Assembly: GCF_025561425.1 (NCBI RefSeq)
Contig: NZ_CP094824.1
Coordinates: 1,612,001-1,676,000, forward strand
DNA: 64,000 nt
Source: Mammaliicoccus sciuri
GTDB lineage: Bacteria > Bacillota > Bacilli > Staphylococcales > Staphylococcaceae
Direction: 5' to 3'
Positions 30,361-39,315 of this stretch are shown piece after piece. The position numbers were made by a program, and so were the translations under genes. Numbering within the stretch: the first letter of the stretch is position 1; each line of letters begins with the position of its first letter. A model generated the notes under the pieces. That model ran no database searches. It had not been told where the DNA came from and saw nothing but the letters and a program-made list of their open reading frames with translations.

Positions 30361-32349
30361 TTAGAAGCTTAATACTTGGTTTAATACATTTTCTTTTGTA
30401 AATCCGTATTTTTCAACTACTAAGTCGCCAGGCGCACTTGCACCGAATGTATCAATTGTAATGACTTTACCTTCAATGCCAACATATTTATGCCAACCTA
30501 GAGAAGATGCCATTTCGATTGCTACACGTTTAGTGATAGATGCTGGTAATACTGATGCTTTATATTCAGCATCTTGTTGATCAAATGCATGCCAGTTAGG
30601 TAATGATACAACTTGTACACCTTTACCTTGTGCTTCGATATCTTTAGCTGCATCAATAGCTAATGAAACTTCAGAACCAGATGCTATTAATAAGTATTCA
30701 GGTTCGATTTCAGAACGATATACGACATATCCGCCTTTACGAACGCCTTCTTCTAATACTGACTCTTCAACATCTAAAGCTGTTAAGTTTTGTCTTGTTA
30801 ACACTAACGCTGTTGGTGTTGTTTCAGATTCTAAAGCTACTTTCCATGCTACTCTTGTTTCGTTACCGTCTGCTGGGCGAATCACATTTAAGTTAGGAAT
30901 CGCTCTTAGTCCAGCTAATTGTTCAACTGGTTCATGTGTTGGACCATCTTCACCGACAGCAATTGAATCATGTGTGAATACAAATGTTGAAGGTACATCC
31001 ATGATTGCTGAAAGTCTTACAGCTGGTTTCAAGTAGTCACTGAATACGAAGAATGTTGCACCATATGGTTTAACACCACCGTGAACTGCCATACCGTTAA
31101 CTGCAGCAGCCATACCGAATTCACGAACACCAAACCAAACGTTGCGTCCTTCAGGAGTTTCGCTACTAAAGTCAGCTTCACCTTTAACATTTGATTTGTT
31201 TGAAGATGCTAAGTCAGCTGAACCACCAAAGAATGCAGGTACTGATTTACTTAATGCTTGAATCACTTCACCTGAATCCGCACGTGTTGCACTGCTATTT
31301 CCAGCTTCATAAACTGGTAATTCTTTATCATAATCAACTGGTAATTCATTAGAAATAGCTTGTTTAAATGCTTGTCCTAATTCAGGATATTCATTTGTAT
31401 ATGCTCCAACTAATTTTTCCCAAGCTGCTTCGTCTTCATTTGCACGTTTAAGCATTGTTTCACTGAAGATATCATATACTTCTTGAGGTACATTAAAGCG
31501 TTTAGAAGGATCTAAACCGTATGCTTTCAATGCTAATTCACGTTCTTCTTCACCTAATGGAGCACCATGCACGCCATTAGTACCCGCTTTATTAGGCGCA
31601 CCATAACCGATAACCGTTTTAACTTCGATTAATGTTGGGCCTTCTAATGTTTTTGCTTCAGTAATCGCTTTATCAATAGCTTCTAAGTCATTACCGTCTT
31701 CAACTAAGATATAGCTCCAACCATAAGATGTGAATCTTTCTTTAACATTTTCAGAGAATGCTTTATTTAATTCACCATCTAATGAAATATCATTAGAATC
31801 ATATAAAGTGATTAATTTATCAAGGTTTAAGTGACCTGCTAATGAAGCTGCTTCATGAGAAATACCTTCCATTAAGTCACCATCACTTGCTAAAACATAT
31901 GTGTAATGATCTACTACATCGTATTTATCTTTATTAAATTTACCTGCTAAATGTTTTTCAGCCATTGCCATACCAACACTCATTGCAAAACCTTGTCCTA
32001 ATGGTCCTGTTGTTACTTCTACACCATCAGTATGTCTAAATTCAGGATGTCCAGGTGTTTTAGAATCCCATTGTCTGAAGTTCTTCACTTCTTCAAGTTC
32101 TAAACTACCTGAAACGTGTAATAAACTATATAGTAATGCAGAACCATGACCAGCAGATAATACAAAACGGTCTCTATTAAAATAGTTCTTAGATTGTGGA
32201 TTGAAATTTAAATGCTTAGTCCATAATGCATATGCCATAGGCGCAGCACCCATTGGTAAACCAGGATGTCCTGAGTTAGCTGCTTCAATAGCATCTATAC
32301 TTAAAGCACGGATTGAATCTACTGCAAGTTGATCTTTTTCGTTAAACAT
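30361..32349 (-). CDS. tkt: Transketolase
   Basis: Thiamine-diphosphate enzyme of the non-oxidative pentose phosphate pathway, transferring two-carbon ketol units. 662 aa, normal length. Visible landmarks: [20 protein letters not shown] (residues about 23-42), [20 protein letters not shown] and the ThDP-binding region, and [20 protein letters not shown] in the pyrimidine domain (about 462-481). The C-terminal domain ends [17 protein letters not shown] precedes ATG. The position between yneF and ynzC is the same as in B. subtilis. Confidence 0.96.
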   Translation of the reverse strand: MFNEKDQLAVDSIRALSIDAIEAANSGHPGLPMGAAPMAYALWTKHLNFNPQSKNYFNRDRFVLSAGHGSALLYSLLHVSGSLELEEVKNFRQWDSKTPGHPEFRHTDGVEVTTGPLGQGFAMSVGMAMAEKHLAGKFNKDKYDVVDHYTYVLASDGDLMEGISHEAASLAGHLNLDKLITLYDSNDISLDGELNKAFSENVKERFTSYGWSYILVEDGNDLEAIDKAITEAKTLEGPTLIEVKTVIGYGAPNKAGTNGVHGAPLGEEERELALKAYGLDPSKRFNVPQEVYDIFSETMLKRANEDEAAWEKLVGAYTNEYPELGQAFKQAISNELPVDYDKELPVYEAGNSSATRADSGEVIQALSKSVPAFFGGSADLASSNKSNVKGEADFSSETPEGRNVWFGVREFGMAAAVNGMAVHGGVKPYGATFFVFSDYLKPAVRLSAIMDVPSTFVFTHDSIAVGEDGPTHEPVEQLAGLRAIPNLNVIRPADGNETRVAWKVALESETTPTALVLTRQNLTALDVEESVLEEGVRKGGYVVYRSEIEPEYLLIASGSEVSLAIDAAKDIEAQGKGVQVVSLPNWHAFDQQDAEYKASVLPASITKRVAIEMASSLGWHKYVGIEGKVITIDTFGASAPGDLVVEKYGFTKENVLNQVLSF

Positions 32350-32434
32350 AAATGTAGTCTCCTTTATTCTTGTAATACCTTTTCATTATACATGAAATTT
32401 TTTCAAAAATTAATTATTATTACTTAATTTATAC

Positions 32435-32671
32435 TTACTTTCTTATATTATTATTTTTTTGAATTTCTTTTACCTTATCAGGTGTTACATCATTACCTTC
32501 TGGATCTATGATTTTAGTATTCTCGATTGTATTTTTAAAATTACCGCGGAATGCTTGTAAATACTCAGCACGTAATTTTGATTGTTCTTTAGCTTCACTA
32601 TCTGTTAAACCTTCAGATTTCTTTTTGTTCGCTAATTCGTTAATTCTTTCTATTTTTGCTTTATCTAGCAT
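32435..32671 (-). CDS. DUF896 family protein (YnzC-like)
   Basis: A 78-aa cytosolic protein starting MLDKAKIERINELANKKK, the typical DUF896/UPF0291 opening, with two helices in the first 50 residues and EQSKLRAEYLQAFRGNFKNT next. The C-terminus (IDPEGNDVTPDKVKEIQ) is also family-like. B. subtilis YnzC has the same neighbours (yneA, tkt); its role is unknown. ATG 32671 follows AAAGTGGGGATA; the longer frame to 32752 begins inside the upstream terminator and is not credible. Confidence 0.85.
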   Translation of the reverse strand: MLDKAKIERINELANKKKSEGLTDSEAKEQSKLRAEYLQAFRGNFKNTIENTKIIDPEGNDVTPDKVKEIQKNNNIRK

Positions 32672-32708
32672 AATATCCCCACTTTCTTTATACATAAAAG
32701 ATACCAAA

Positions 32709-32744
32709 AAACACGAGTAAATCCAAATGGATTTACTCGTGTTT
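32709..32744 (-). terminator. Terminator of sosA
   Basis: A perfect 16-bp stem AAACACGAGTAAATCC / GGATTTACTCGTGTTT with a four-base loop, five bases from the sosA stop codon. Confidence 0.85.
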
Positions 32745-32748
32745 AAAT

Positions 32749-32943
32749 TCAATCTATTGACCCTACTAATGTATTGGAATCAGATATATGGTTATGTTGT
32801 TTAATTTGATGATCGGTCATTTCGTACGTTTGTTCTGTATTATAAAGATCATTAGACTGAGCTAAATATAAATATCCAATTAATAGAGTCATTAAGAATA
32901 CTGCGATATACACTAATACTGTCTTCTTAATTGTAATTGTCAT
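32749..32943 (-). CDS. sosA: SOS-induced cell-division inhibitor SosA (YneA-type)
   Basis: A 64-aa protein with a single N-terminal membrane helix (MTITIKKTVLVYIAVFLMTLL...) and a short extracytoplasmic tail rich in His/Asp/Ser. Position (divergent from lexA), size and topology match S. aureus SosA and correspond to B. subtilis YneA, which blocks division during DNA damage. ATG 32943 fits GGAGGA at 32951-32956 with 7-base spacing; a TTG two codons upstream is too close. Its promoter (TTGACT-17-TATTAT) has a perfect LexA box in the spacer, so it should be derepressed in the SOS response. Confidence 0.82.
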   Translation of the reverse strand: MTITIKKTVLVYIAVFLMTLLIGYLYLAQSNDLYNTEQTYEMTDHQIKQHNHISDSNTLVGSID

Positions 32944-32958
32944 ACTCAATTCCTCCTA

Positions 32959-33032
32959 GAACGTTTGTTTGTATTATCATAATAACAGAACAAATGTTCG
33001 TAGTCAATAAAAATACGAACAAATGTTTGTTC
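32959..33032. promoter_or_regulatory. Three LexA boxes and the divergent sosA/lexA promoters
   Basis: Box 1, GAACAAATGTTC (32988-32999), is a perfect SOS box between the sosA -35 (TTGACT, 33002-33007) and -10 (TATTAT, 32979-32984). Box 2, GAACAAATGTTT (33017-33028), has one mismatch and overlaps the lexA -35 (TTGTTC, 33027-33032; -10 TATAAT at 33050-33055; spacer 17). Box 3, GAACGTTTGTTT (32959-32970), has one mismatch and lies between the sosA -10 and ribosome site. Confidence 0.88.
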
Positions 33033-33087
33033 AAAGGAAACGTATGTGCTATAATAAATTTAAATAATTAATTGGGAGCGTGCGACT

Positions 33088-33708
33088 ATGAAAGAATTAA
33101 CTAAACGTCAATCTGAAATATATCAATTCATCAAACATATAGTACAAACGAAAGGCTATCCGCCTAGCGTACGTGAAATTGGTTTAGCAGTCGGCTTAGC
33201 GTCAAGCTCTACAGTACATGGTCATTTATCAAGACTAGAAGAAAAGGGCTACATTAAACGTGATCCAACTAAACCACGAGCAATAGAAATCACCGAAACA
33301 GTTGGAGAGAACATTAACCAAGAGAACACCATTCACGTTCCAGTTATCGGTAAAGTTACAGCAGGTATACCTATTACAGCTGTAGAGAATGTAGAGGAAT
33401 ACTTCCCATTACCAGCACATTTTACATCAACACATAATAGCAATATCTTTATATTAGATGTTGTCGGTGATAGCATGATTGAAGCTGGTATACTAGACGG
33501 CGATAAAGTAATCGTACGTAGTCAATCAATCGCTGAGAATGGTGATATCATAGTTGCAATGACAGAAGATGATGAAGCTACAGTTAAACGTTTTTACAAA
33601 GAAGAAACGCGATATAGACTTCAACCAGAGAACAGTACAATGGAACCTATTTATTTAGATAACGTTACAGTATTAGGTAAAGTTGTTGGATTGTTTAGAG
33701 AAATGTAA
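33088..33708 (+). CDS. lexA: SOS repressor LexA
   Basis: Dimeric repressor of DNA-damage genes that self-cleaves when RecA filaments form. 206 aa. The winged-helix DNA-binding domain spans residues 1-65 ([19 protein letters not shown]; recognition helix in [16 protein letters not shown]). The cleavage bond is Ala92-Gly93 in KVTAGIP. The Ser-Lys dyad is Ser129 ([10 protein letters not shown]) and Lys167 (EATVKRF), so self-cleavage is expected to be intact. Autoregulated via the boxes in the shared promoter with sosA. Confidence 0.96.
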   Translation: MKELTKRQSEIYQFIKHIVQTKGYPPSVREIGLAVGLASSSTVHGHLSRLEEKGYIKRDPTKPRAIEITETVGENINQENTIHVPVIGKVTAGIPITAVENVEEYFPLPAHFTSTHNSNIFILDVVGDSMIEAGILDGDKVIVRSQSIAENGDIIVAMTEDDEATVKRFYKEETRYRLQPENSTMEPIYLDNVTVLGKVVGLFREM

Positions 33709-33714
33709 CATAAC

Positions 33715-33745
33715 AAAAAGGAGATGCGAACGCATCTCCTTTTTT
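33715..33745 (+). terminator. Terminator of lexA
   Basis: AAAAAGGAGATGCG / CGCATCTCCTTTTTT with a two-base loop directly after the stop codon. Confidence 0.9.
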
Positions 33746-33786
33746 CATATTCCCTTTATCGAGTTCTTTCTTTACTTGTCATATAT

Positions 33787-33870
33787 TTATGATACATCTT
33801 TTTTGTTTAATAATTCTTTAATACGTTCTAAGACATCTAAATCTTTTCGTTTTATTTCTTTATTTTCCAT
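33787..33870 (-). CDS. Possible 27-aa small protein
   Basis: ATG 33870 to TAA 33787 encodes MENKEIKRKDLDVLERIKEL and seven more residues, ending KKDVS. It is highly charged and probably one amphipathic helix. AAGGGGT lies 9-13 bases before the ATG. No family is recognised; a strong ribosome site and a helix-like composition are the only support. The rest of the 305-bp gap between lexA and the CAP gene (33871-34013 in particular) is AT-rich with nothing else I can support. Confidence 0.35.
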   Translation of the reverse strand: MENKEIKRKDLDVLERIKELLNKKDVS

Positions 33871-34013
33871 GTAAAACTACCCCTTTATATGTTATTTCAC
33901 CAATCAAAATTACTAGAAACAACATGTGTTAAACATTTAAGGAAATATGAAATATTGACTTTTCTCGATTTAATTATATCAACGTTGATAAGATAATATC
34001 ATTTATCTCTTTT

Positions 34014-35030
34014 CTATTGTTGCGTGATGTAGTTCTCCGTCCAATATGGCTGTAATTCTTCGCCAATATCGACACCTACACCTAATTCTTTATAATCTTT
34101 ATTTAAAATGTTTTTTCTATGTCCAAGTGAATTCATGAGACCATGATGTGCATATATACTACTGATTTGACCATAAGCCAAGTTTTCCCCAGCGGTAAGA
34201 TAATTAAAACCATCTCGATCTAATCTATCAAATGGAGACATACCTTGTTTGTTATTATGATCAAAATAATCATTTTTCACCATGTCTTGACTATGCTTTC
34301 TTGCAGTTTCACTAACACGCTCATTATAAGATAATGTAGGTAGTCCAAACTGTACGCGTTCAGCATTTACAAGATCAAAGTTTTGTAATTCTAAAGCTTT
34401 TTTGTATTCATCAGAAGCTGCATGATACTGATTCGTTCGTTTATCTTCAGTTGATGATGCAATCTGCATGATACCTTTAATTTGATTATTTTCATGTTTA
34501 TCATAAAACACGGTTGTATAGATGTTATCAAATTTGAAAACATCATAATCTTCATCATTTTGTATGAGTTTCACTTTGTCTTTTTCTATTGCTTTTTCAG
34601 GTTCTCCAAGTATAGAACGAACTTTATCTTTGTTCATTTTACTTGTGATACCTTTTTTAGAAGTTATAAGGTCTTGGTTTGTATATAAACCAGTTACTTT
34701 GTCATGATCATAACTTACCATCACAAATTCATGATAGTCGTTATGATACACATGCCATTTCTCGTTATATTCATTAGCAGTTATACGCTTAGGTTTACCA
34801 AGTTTCTTTTCTACTTCGTTCTTTGTTTGATTGATTTGAATATTATTAATCGCAAATTCTTGGTCATCTGGTGTCTTTAGTTCAACTTTCTTTGCTGATT
34901 CTTCGTGTAGTATTCCTTGTTGAACGTTCAATACTTTTTGCCCAATTTGTCTAGACAAATCTGATTCTGGGACTGGCTTGATAAGTGTTAAGCATAATAG
35001 CAACATAAATAAAAAGAATACTTTTCTCAA
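34014..35030 (-). CDS. Exported CAP/SCP-domain protein (YkwD/YlbC-like)
   Basis: A 338-aa protein with an N-terminal hydrophobic signal or anchor (residues 2-19), a middle CAP-associated N-terminal domain (about 50-200; the FAINNIQINQTKNEVEKKLG opening is typical), and a C-terminal CAP domain (about 215-338) with HSQDMVKNDYFDHNN, AGENLAYG and GHRKNILNKDYKELGVG. The first His and the Glu of AGEN are kept. Role unknown; B. subtilis relatives are secreted or wall-linked. The start is TTG at 35030, chosen because AAGTGAGGTGACGAC places a good ribosome site before it and no ATG is near. Confidence 0.85.
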   Translation of the reverse strand: MRKVFFLFMLLLCLTLIKPVPESDLSRQIGQKVLNVQQGILHEESAKKVELKTPDDQEFAINNIQINQTKNEVEKKLGKPKRITANEYNEKWHVYHNDYHEFVMVSYDHDKVTGLYTNQDLITSKKGITSKMNKDKVRSILGEPEKAIEKDKVKLIQNDEDYDVFKFDNIYTTVFYDKHENNQIKGIMQIASSTEDKRTNQYHAASDEYKKALELQNFDLVNAERVQFGLPTLSYNERVSETARKHSQDMVKNDYFDHNNKQGMSPFDRLDRDGFNYLTAGENLAYGQISSIYAHHGLMNSLGHRKNILNKDYKELGVGVDIGEELQPYWTENYITQQ

Positions 35031-35048
35031 GTCGTCACCTCACTTGTT

Positions 35049-36032
35049 TTAGCCGCGATCACTGTCACCATTAAATATTGAATTACGAACAATTACATAG
35101 TCTACTTTTGTAATAGAATGTAAATCTTTTCCACCTGCATAAGAGATAGAACTTTGTAAATCTTGTTCGATTTCAATTAACGTATCTTTTAGAGAGCCTT
35201 TATGTTCAACAAACATCTTTTTACCCTCTACATTTTTACGTTCACCTTTTTGAAATTCAGATGCACTACCGAAATATTCTTTATATAGTTTACCTTCTAA
35301 TTCAACTGTTTCTCCTGGAGATTCTTCATGTGCAGCAAATAATGAACCAACCATTACCATACTTGCACCGAATCTAATAGATTTAGCAATGTCACCGTTC
35401 GTTCTAATACCACCGTCAGCGATCATTGGCTTTCTAGCAGCTTTGCTACAAGCGTTAATTGCAGCTAATTGCCATCCACCAGTACCAAAACCAGTTTTAA
35501 TTTTTGTAATACAAACTCTACCTGGTCCGATACCAACTTTTGTTGCGTCAGCACCCGCATTTTCAAGTTCACGAACACCCTCAGGCGTACCAACATTACC
35601 TGCAATTACAAATGATTCAGGAATATGTTGTTTAATATGTTTAATCATTCTTATAACTTGCTCAGAATGACCGTGTGCAATATCTATTGTTATATATTCA
35701 GGAACAAGTCCTTCGTTAGAAAGTTGTTCTATAAAAGTATATTCATTGTCTTTAACACCTACAGAAATTGAGGCGAATAAGTTTTGGCTTTGCATTTTTT
35801 TGATAAATGGAATACGTCCTTCTTCATCAAAACGATGCATGATATAAAAATAATCATTACTAGCAAACCATTCAGCTAGTTCTTCATTCATGACTGTTTG
35901 CATATTTGCAGGTACTACTGGTAATTTAAATGTCTTTGGACCAAATTTTACAGTAGTATCACATTCAGAACGGCTTTCTACTATACATTTATTTGGTATT
36001 AACTGTACATCTTCATAATCAAAAATTTTCAT
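35049..36032 (-). CDS. guaC: GMP reductase
   Basis: NADPH-dependent deamination of GMP to IMP, in purine salvage. 327 aa TIM barrel of the IMPDH/GMPR family. The catalytic loop [17 protein letters not shown] (Cys at about residue 174) and the [21 protein letters not shown] phosphate-binding region are clear; no CBS domains are inserted, which separates it from IMP dehydrogenase. GuaC type 2 proteins begin [15 protein letters not shown] as here; AAAGAGGT before ATG 36032 supports this start over the in-frame one at 36050. Confidence 0.94.
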   Translation of the reverse strand: MKIFDYEDVQLIPNKCIVESRSECDTTVKFGPKTFKLPVVPANMQTVMNEELAEWFASNDYFYIMHRFDEEGRIPFIKKMQSQNLFASISVGVKDNEYTFIEQLSNEGLVPEYITIDIAHGHSEQVIRMIKHIKQHIPESFVIAGNVGTPEGVRELENAGADATKVGIGPGRVCITKIKTGFGTGGWQLAAINACSKAARKPMIADGGIRTNGDIAKSIRFGASMVMVGSLFAAHEESPGETVELEGKLYKEYFGSASEFQKGERKNVEGKKMFVEHKGSLKDTLIEIEQDLQSSISYAGGKDLHSITKVDYVIVRNSIFNGDSDRG

Positions 36033-36123
36033 ATCAATAACCTCTTTCACAACTATTAATAATAATCCATTAGTTACTATACATGGTTAAGTAGTAAAAG
36101 TAAACGAAATAATACTATAAATA

Positions 36124-37067
36124 TTATTTATTTAGAGCTTTATCAAGAGTTTTGATATTTTCTTCCATTAAAGACTGATATGAAATATTTTTTTGTTTGG
36201 CTTCATCTTTAGTTAATACTTCTAAATTATGAAATTTTAGCGGTTTACTGTTCGCATCTTTCTTTATAATATCTGTCATTTTTGAACTAACATTTTGCTC
36301 ATATAAAATATATGGTGATTTCGAGTTGTTAATATCTTTAATGATTTCTAGAATTTCTTTTTGTGTGGGTTCTTCATTATTCATGCCTGTGACACCTTTT
36401 TGTTTAAAGAGATATCTGTTAGCTAAATACCCTAGAGAATCATGAGAAATAAATACAGTATCTCTTTTTGTATCTTTCGTTACGTTTTGTAAACTTTCAT
36501 CAATCTCGTTTATATCTTTAATGAGCTTTTGATAATTTTTTTGATAATATTCTTTATGCTCAGGATCCTGTCGTACGAGTTTATCTTTAATAGATTTAGC
36601 CGCTTCTTTATTGACAATTGGATCCAACCAAATATGAGGATCGTTAGCACTTTCTTCATCTTCGTGCTCATGTTCATGCTCTTCTTCACCGTGTTCATGA
36701 TGATGTTCTAAAATATGACTTTCTTTCAAATTAGCTACTGCTTCTAATTTGTGATCATCACTTTTAATAGTAGAACTAATTTTTTAGCTACTGGATCTAA
36801 TTCATTTGAAGAATATATAAACAAATCACTTTTAGCAATATTAAGCATTTCTTTTTGTGTTGGCTCATAATTATGTAAATCCGTACCACTTCGGTAAATA
36901 GAATTTGCATCTACATATTTTCCACCAATTTGTTTAGCAAAGCTTTCATACGGAAAGTTAGTTGCATATATTTTGATTTTGTCATTTGATGATGTTTGGT
37001 TGTTACAACCTGAAAGTATGAGTGCCATCGTTAGTAACGTACCAACTATAATATATATTTTTTTCAT
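36124..37067 (-). pseudogene. Zinc ABC transporter substrate-binding lipoprotein (ZnuA/AdcA-like), frameshifted
   Basis: Two adjacent frames together make one TroA/ZnuA-type metal-binding lipoprotein of about 314 aa. The 5' part (37067 to about 36785) has a lipoprotein signal with lipobox LILSGC and the first histidine ligand in TDLHNYEP. The 3' part starts in another frame with a His/Glu-rich loop (HHHEHGEEEHEHEHED), then ANDPHIWLDP, FISHDSLGYLANRY and a C-terminal LYEQNVSSK region. Adding one A to the run of six at 36780-36785 restores the whole frame (AKKISSTIKSDDHKLEAVAN). No permease or ATPase gene lies nearby. Could be a true null allele, phase variation or a sequencing error. Confidence 0.85.
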
Positions 37068-37081
37068 ATTTTAACTCCTAC

Positions 37082-37105
37082 GTTATTATTTATTTTAATT
37101 ATAAC
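37082..37105. promoter_or_regulatory. Imperfect dyad upstream of the zinc-binding lipoprotein gene
   Basis: GTTAT-n-ATT-n-A ... T-n-AAT-n-ATAAC forms a 24-bp interrupted palindrome 15 bases before the ATG. Position and symmetry would suit a Zur operator, but it does not closely match the staphylococcal consensus I know, so this is only a candidate. Confidence 0.3.
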
Positions 37106-37158
37106 AATATACGCTTTTACACATTATATCGCAATTATATAATACACATATTTTTGCA

Positions 37159-37187
37159 TTGAAAACTCATTTGTATTGTGCTAAAAT
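37159..37187 (+). promoter_or_regulatory. Promoter of rpmG
   Basis: TTGAAA (37159-37164), 17 bases, TAAAAT (37182-37187), 41 bases before the L33 start codon. Confidence 0.6.
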
Positions 37188-37227
37188 TATAAAACGTAAC
37201 GATTACTGAATAGAAAGGCTGATGAAC

Positions 37228-37377
37228 ATGCGTGTCAATATCACGTTAGCATGTACTGAATGTGGCGACAGAAATTATATTACAACTAAAAACAAACGTA
37301 CAAATCCTGAACGTATTGAAATGAAAAAATACTGTCCAAGATTAGGTCGTCACACTTTACACCGCGAAACTAAATAA
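37228..37377 (+). CDS. rpmG: 50S ribosomal protein L33
   Basis: A 49-aa L33, [20 protein letters not shown]... ending TLHRETK. The CTEC pair is kept; the second motif is [10 protein letters not shown] with a single cysteine, as in staphylococcal RpmG2-type proteins, so it may not be a full four-cysteine zinc form. AAAGGCTGATGAAC precedes ATG. In S. aureus an rpmG copy also sits beside guaC; here the zinc-lipoprotein gene intervenes. Too short for a length-filtered gene caller but unmistakable. Confidence 0.95.
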   Translation: MRVNITLACTECGDRNYITTKNKRTNPERIEMKKYCPRLGRHTLHRETK

Positions 37378-37406
37378 TTTCTTATTATAAGAAAATATAC
37401 GACAAA

Positions 37407-37445
37407 GAAGTCAATTCATACATTTGAAATGGCTTCTATTTTTTA
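37407..37445 (+). terminator. Probable terminator of rpmG
   Basis: AGAAG(t)CA(a)TT... pairs imperfectly with ...AA(a)TG(g)CTTCT, followed by ATTTTTT. Confidence 0.5.
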
Positions 37446-37577
37446 TATTGGCACTTTATAACTTTAAAGCATTTATGCGTTAAAAGTTTTTGTTGCTTAT
37501 TTACTGAAATACTAATAAAATAATATGTATATTTTATTTACAGATAAATTGTACAATTAGAAAGCAAGGTGAATTAT

Positions 37578-39020
37578 ATGGAAGAAATGAAACGAGGATT
37601 AAAGACTAGGCACATATCAATGATTGCCATTGGTGGCTCGATTGGAACTGGATTATTTATGGCCAGTGGTGCAGTCATCACTCAAGCAGGACCTGGCGGT
37701 GCACTTATAGCTTATTCAATCATTGGCGTTATGCTCTACTTTTTAATGACAGCTATAGGTGAACTTGCAACATTTTATCCAGTTTCTGGTTCATTTAGTG
37801 CTTACTCAAGTAGATTTATTGATCCATCAGCAGGTTTTACAGTTGGTTGGCTCTATTGGGTAATTTGGGCACTGGTAACAAGCGTGGATATATTAACTGC
37901 AGCAAAAATTATTACATACTGGGATATATTCCAAAATATTAACCCGTTTGTATGGAGCATTATTTTCTTAGTTATTCTATTCTTACTCAATGCATTTACT
38001 GTTAAAGCATTTGGTGAAGCTGAATATTGGTTAAGTTTTATTAAAGTCGCGACTATTATAATCTTCTTAATAGTTGGTGTACTTGTGATATTTGGAATTT
38101 TAGGTGGTAATGAACCATTAGGATTATCAAACTTCACTTATAAGGAAGCACCATTCGTAAATGGTATTTCTGGTTTCTTAGGTGTACTACTTGTTGCTGG
38201 ATTTAGCTTCGGTGGTACAGAAGTAGTAGCTGTAACAGCTGGTGAATCTGAAAATCCTAAAGAATCCATGCCAAAAGCAATTAGACAAGTATTCTGGAGA
38301 ATTTTATTATTTTATATTTTAGCAATCGCTGTGATTGCAGCAATTATTCCATATACTGATCCATTGTTATTAAATAAATCAAACACTGTAACACAAAGTC
38401 CGTTTACAATCGTATTTGATAGAGTTGGTATAGCATTCGCTGCTTCAATTATTAATGCAGTTATTTTAACAGCACTTATTTCAGCTGGTAACTCAGGTTT
38501 ATATGCTACAAGTAGATTACTTTACTCACTTGCTCAACATAAGCAAGCACCTAAATTTATCAATAACTTAAATAGAAACAATATGCCATTTGTTTCATTA
38601 TGTGTCACAATCATATTAATATTTACTTCAATCGTATATGCAACGATTAACACTGATGGTTATTATAAATTGTTGAATATGTTAGGCGCACTTGTTACTT
38701 TAGTTTGGTTAATGAGTATAATCAGTCATATTCGATTAAGAATGGCTATTAAGAAACAAGGCCAATCAACGACAGATACACTAGAATATAAAGCACCTTT
38801 ATATCCATTAGGTCCAATCATCGTAATCGCTGTAATAGCATTCTTATTAATCGGTCAATCATTTGATAGCATTATGACATTGAACTACCCAATGTTAATC
38901 GAATCATTCTTACCGATTATATTAGGTTTCGTAGTATACTTTATTCATAAATTCACAACGAAATCAAAAATTATCAAACTAGAAGACATCGATTTAACAA
39001 AACACCAATATAAGAAATAA
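37578..39020 (+). CDS. Amino-acid permease (APC superfamily, AAT/LysP-like)
   Basis: A 480-aa, 12-helix proton-coupled amino-acid permease. The AAT signature starts the protein: MKRGLKTRHISMIAIGGSIG... with GTGLFMASG, then AGPGGALIAYSIIGVMLYFL. GFSFGGTEVVAVTAGESENP in helix 6 and AGNSGLYATSRLLYSLAQ in helix 8 are typical of the LysP/GABA permease group. Substrate is uncertain; lysine is likely from the LysP-like look, but GABA or others are possible. AAGGTG precedes ATG 37578; an in-frame GTG at 37569 overlaps that site. Confidence 0.82.
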   Translation: MEEMKRGLKTRHISMIAIGGSIGTGLFMASGAVITQAGPGGALIAYSIIGVMLYFLMTAIGELATFYPVSGSFSAYSSRFIDPSAGFTVGWLYWVIWALVTSVDILTAAKIITYWDIFQNINPFVWSIIFLVILFLLNAFTVKAFGEAEYWLSFIKVATIIIFLIVGVLVIFGILGGNEPLGLSNFTYKEAPFVNGISGFLGVLLVAGFSFGGTEVVAVTAGESENPKESMPKAIRQVFWRILLFYILAIAVIAAIIPYTDPLLLNKSNTVTQSPFTIVFDRVGIAFAASIINAVILTALISAGNSGLYATSRLLYSLAQHKQAPKFINNLNRNNMPFVSLCVTIILIFTSIVYATINTDGYYKLLNMLGALVTLVWLMSIISHIRLRMAIKKQGQSTTDTLEYKAPLYPLGPIIVIAVIAFLLIGQSFDSIMTLNYPMLIESFLPIILGFVVYFIHKFTTKSKIIKLEDIDLTKHQYKK

Positions 39021-39030
39021 TTTTTAAAAG

Positions 39031-39062
39031 CGCCACTCAAGTTGATTGAGTGGCGTTATTTT
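39031..39062 (+). terminator. Terminator of the permease gene
   Basis: Perfect 10-bp stem CGCCACTCAA / TTGAGTGGCG, then TTATTTTT. Confidence 0.88.
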
Positions 39063-39070
39063 TATCTATA

Positions 39071-39171
39071 ATTTTGTTCGTGCTCGCCTGTCTTAGTTAC
39101 ACTTTGACCTAGTTTTGTTACTAACGGCTTCCTTAGTTACACTTCCGCCGACTTTTGTAACGATAAACCCT
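39071..39171. repeat. GTTAC tandem repeat, 20-bp period (copy 1)
   Basis: Five consecutive units of about 20 bp in an alternating pattern: type A CTTAGTTACAcTTnnnCnnA (39092-39111, 39132-39151) and type B nTTTTGTTACTAnnnnCnnC (39112-39131, and degenerate at 39071-39091 and 39152-39171). The array is more GC-rich than its surroundings. The same two unit types occur at 55780-55858. The remaining gap to 39315 is AT-rich, with nothing else I can support. Confidence 0.75.
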
Positions 39172-39315
39172 TCATAAAATATTATTACCATAATCTCTTA
39201 TTACCTCGTTCAAAGCGTTTATTAAAATATGCTAGCTATAATCTACTTTTTCTTATTGCAATATATATAGTATAATAAATATTAATGATAATTTTAGAAT
39301 AAAGAAGGTGTAAAT

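Noticed and set aside
35049-36070. Purine riboswitch upstream of guaC
   Set aside because: Only a short AT-rich spacer separates guaC from the next gene; no aptamer core seen.
39071-39171. GTTAC array as CRISPR
   Set aside because: Units are about 20 bp with no unique spacers and no cas genes nearby.
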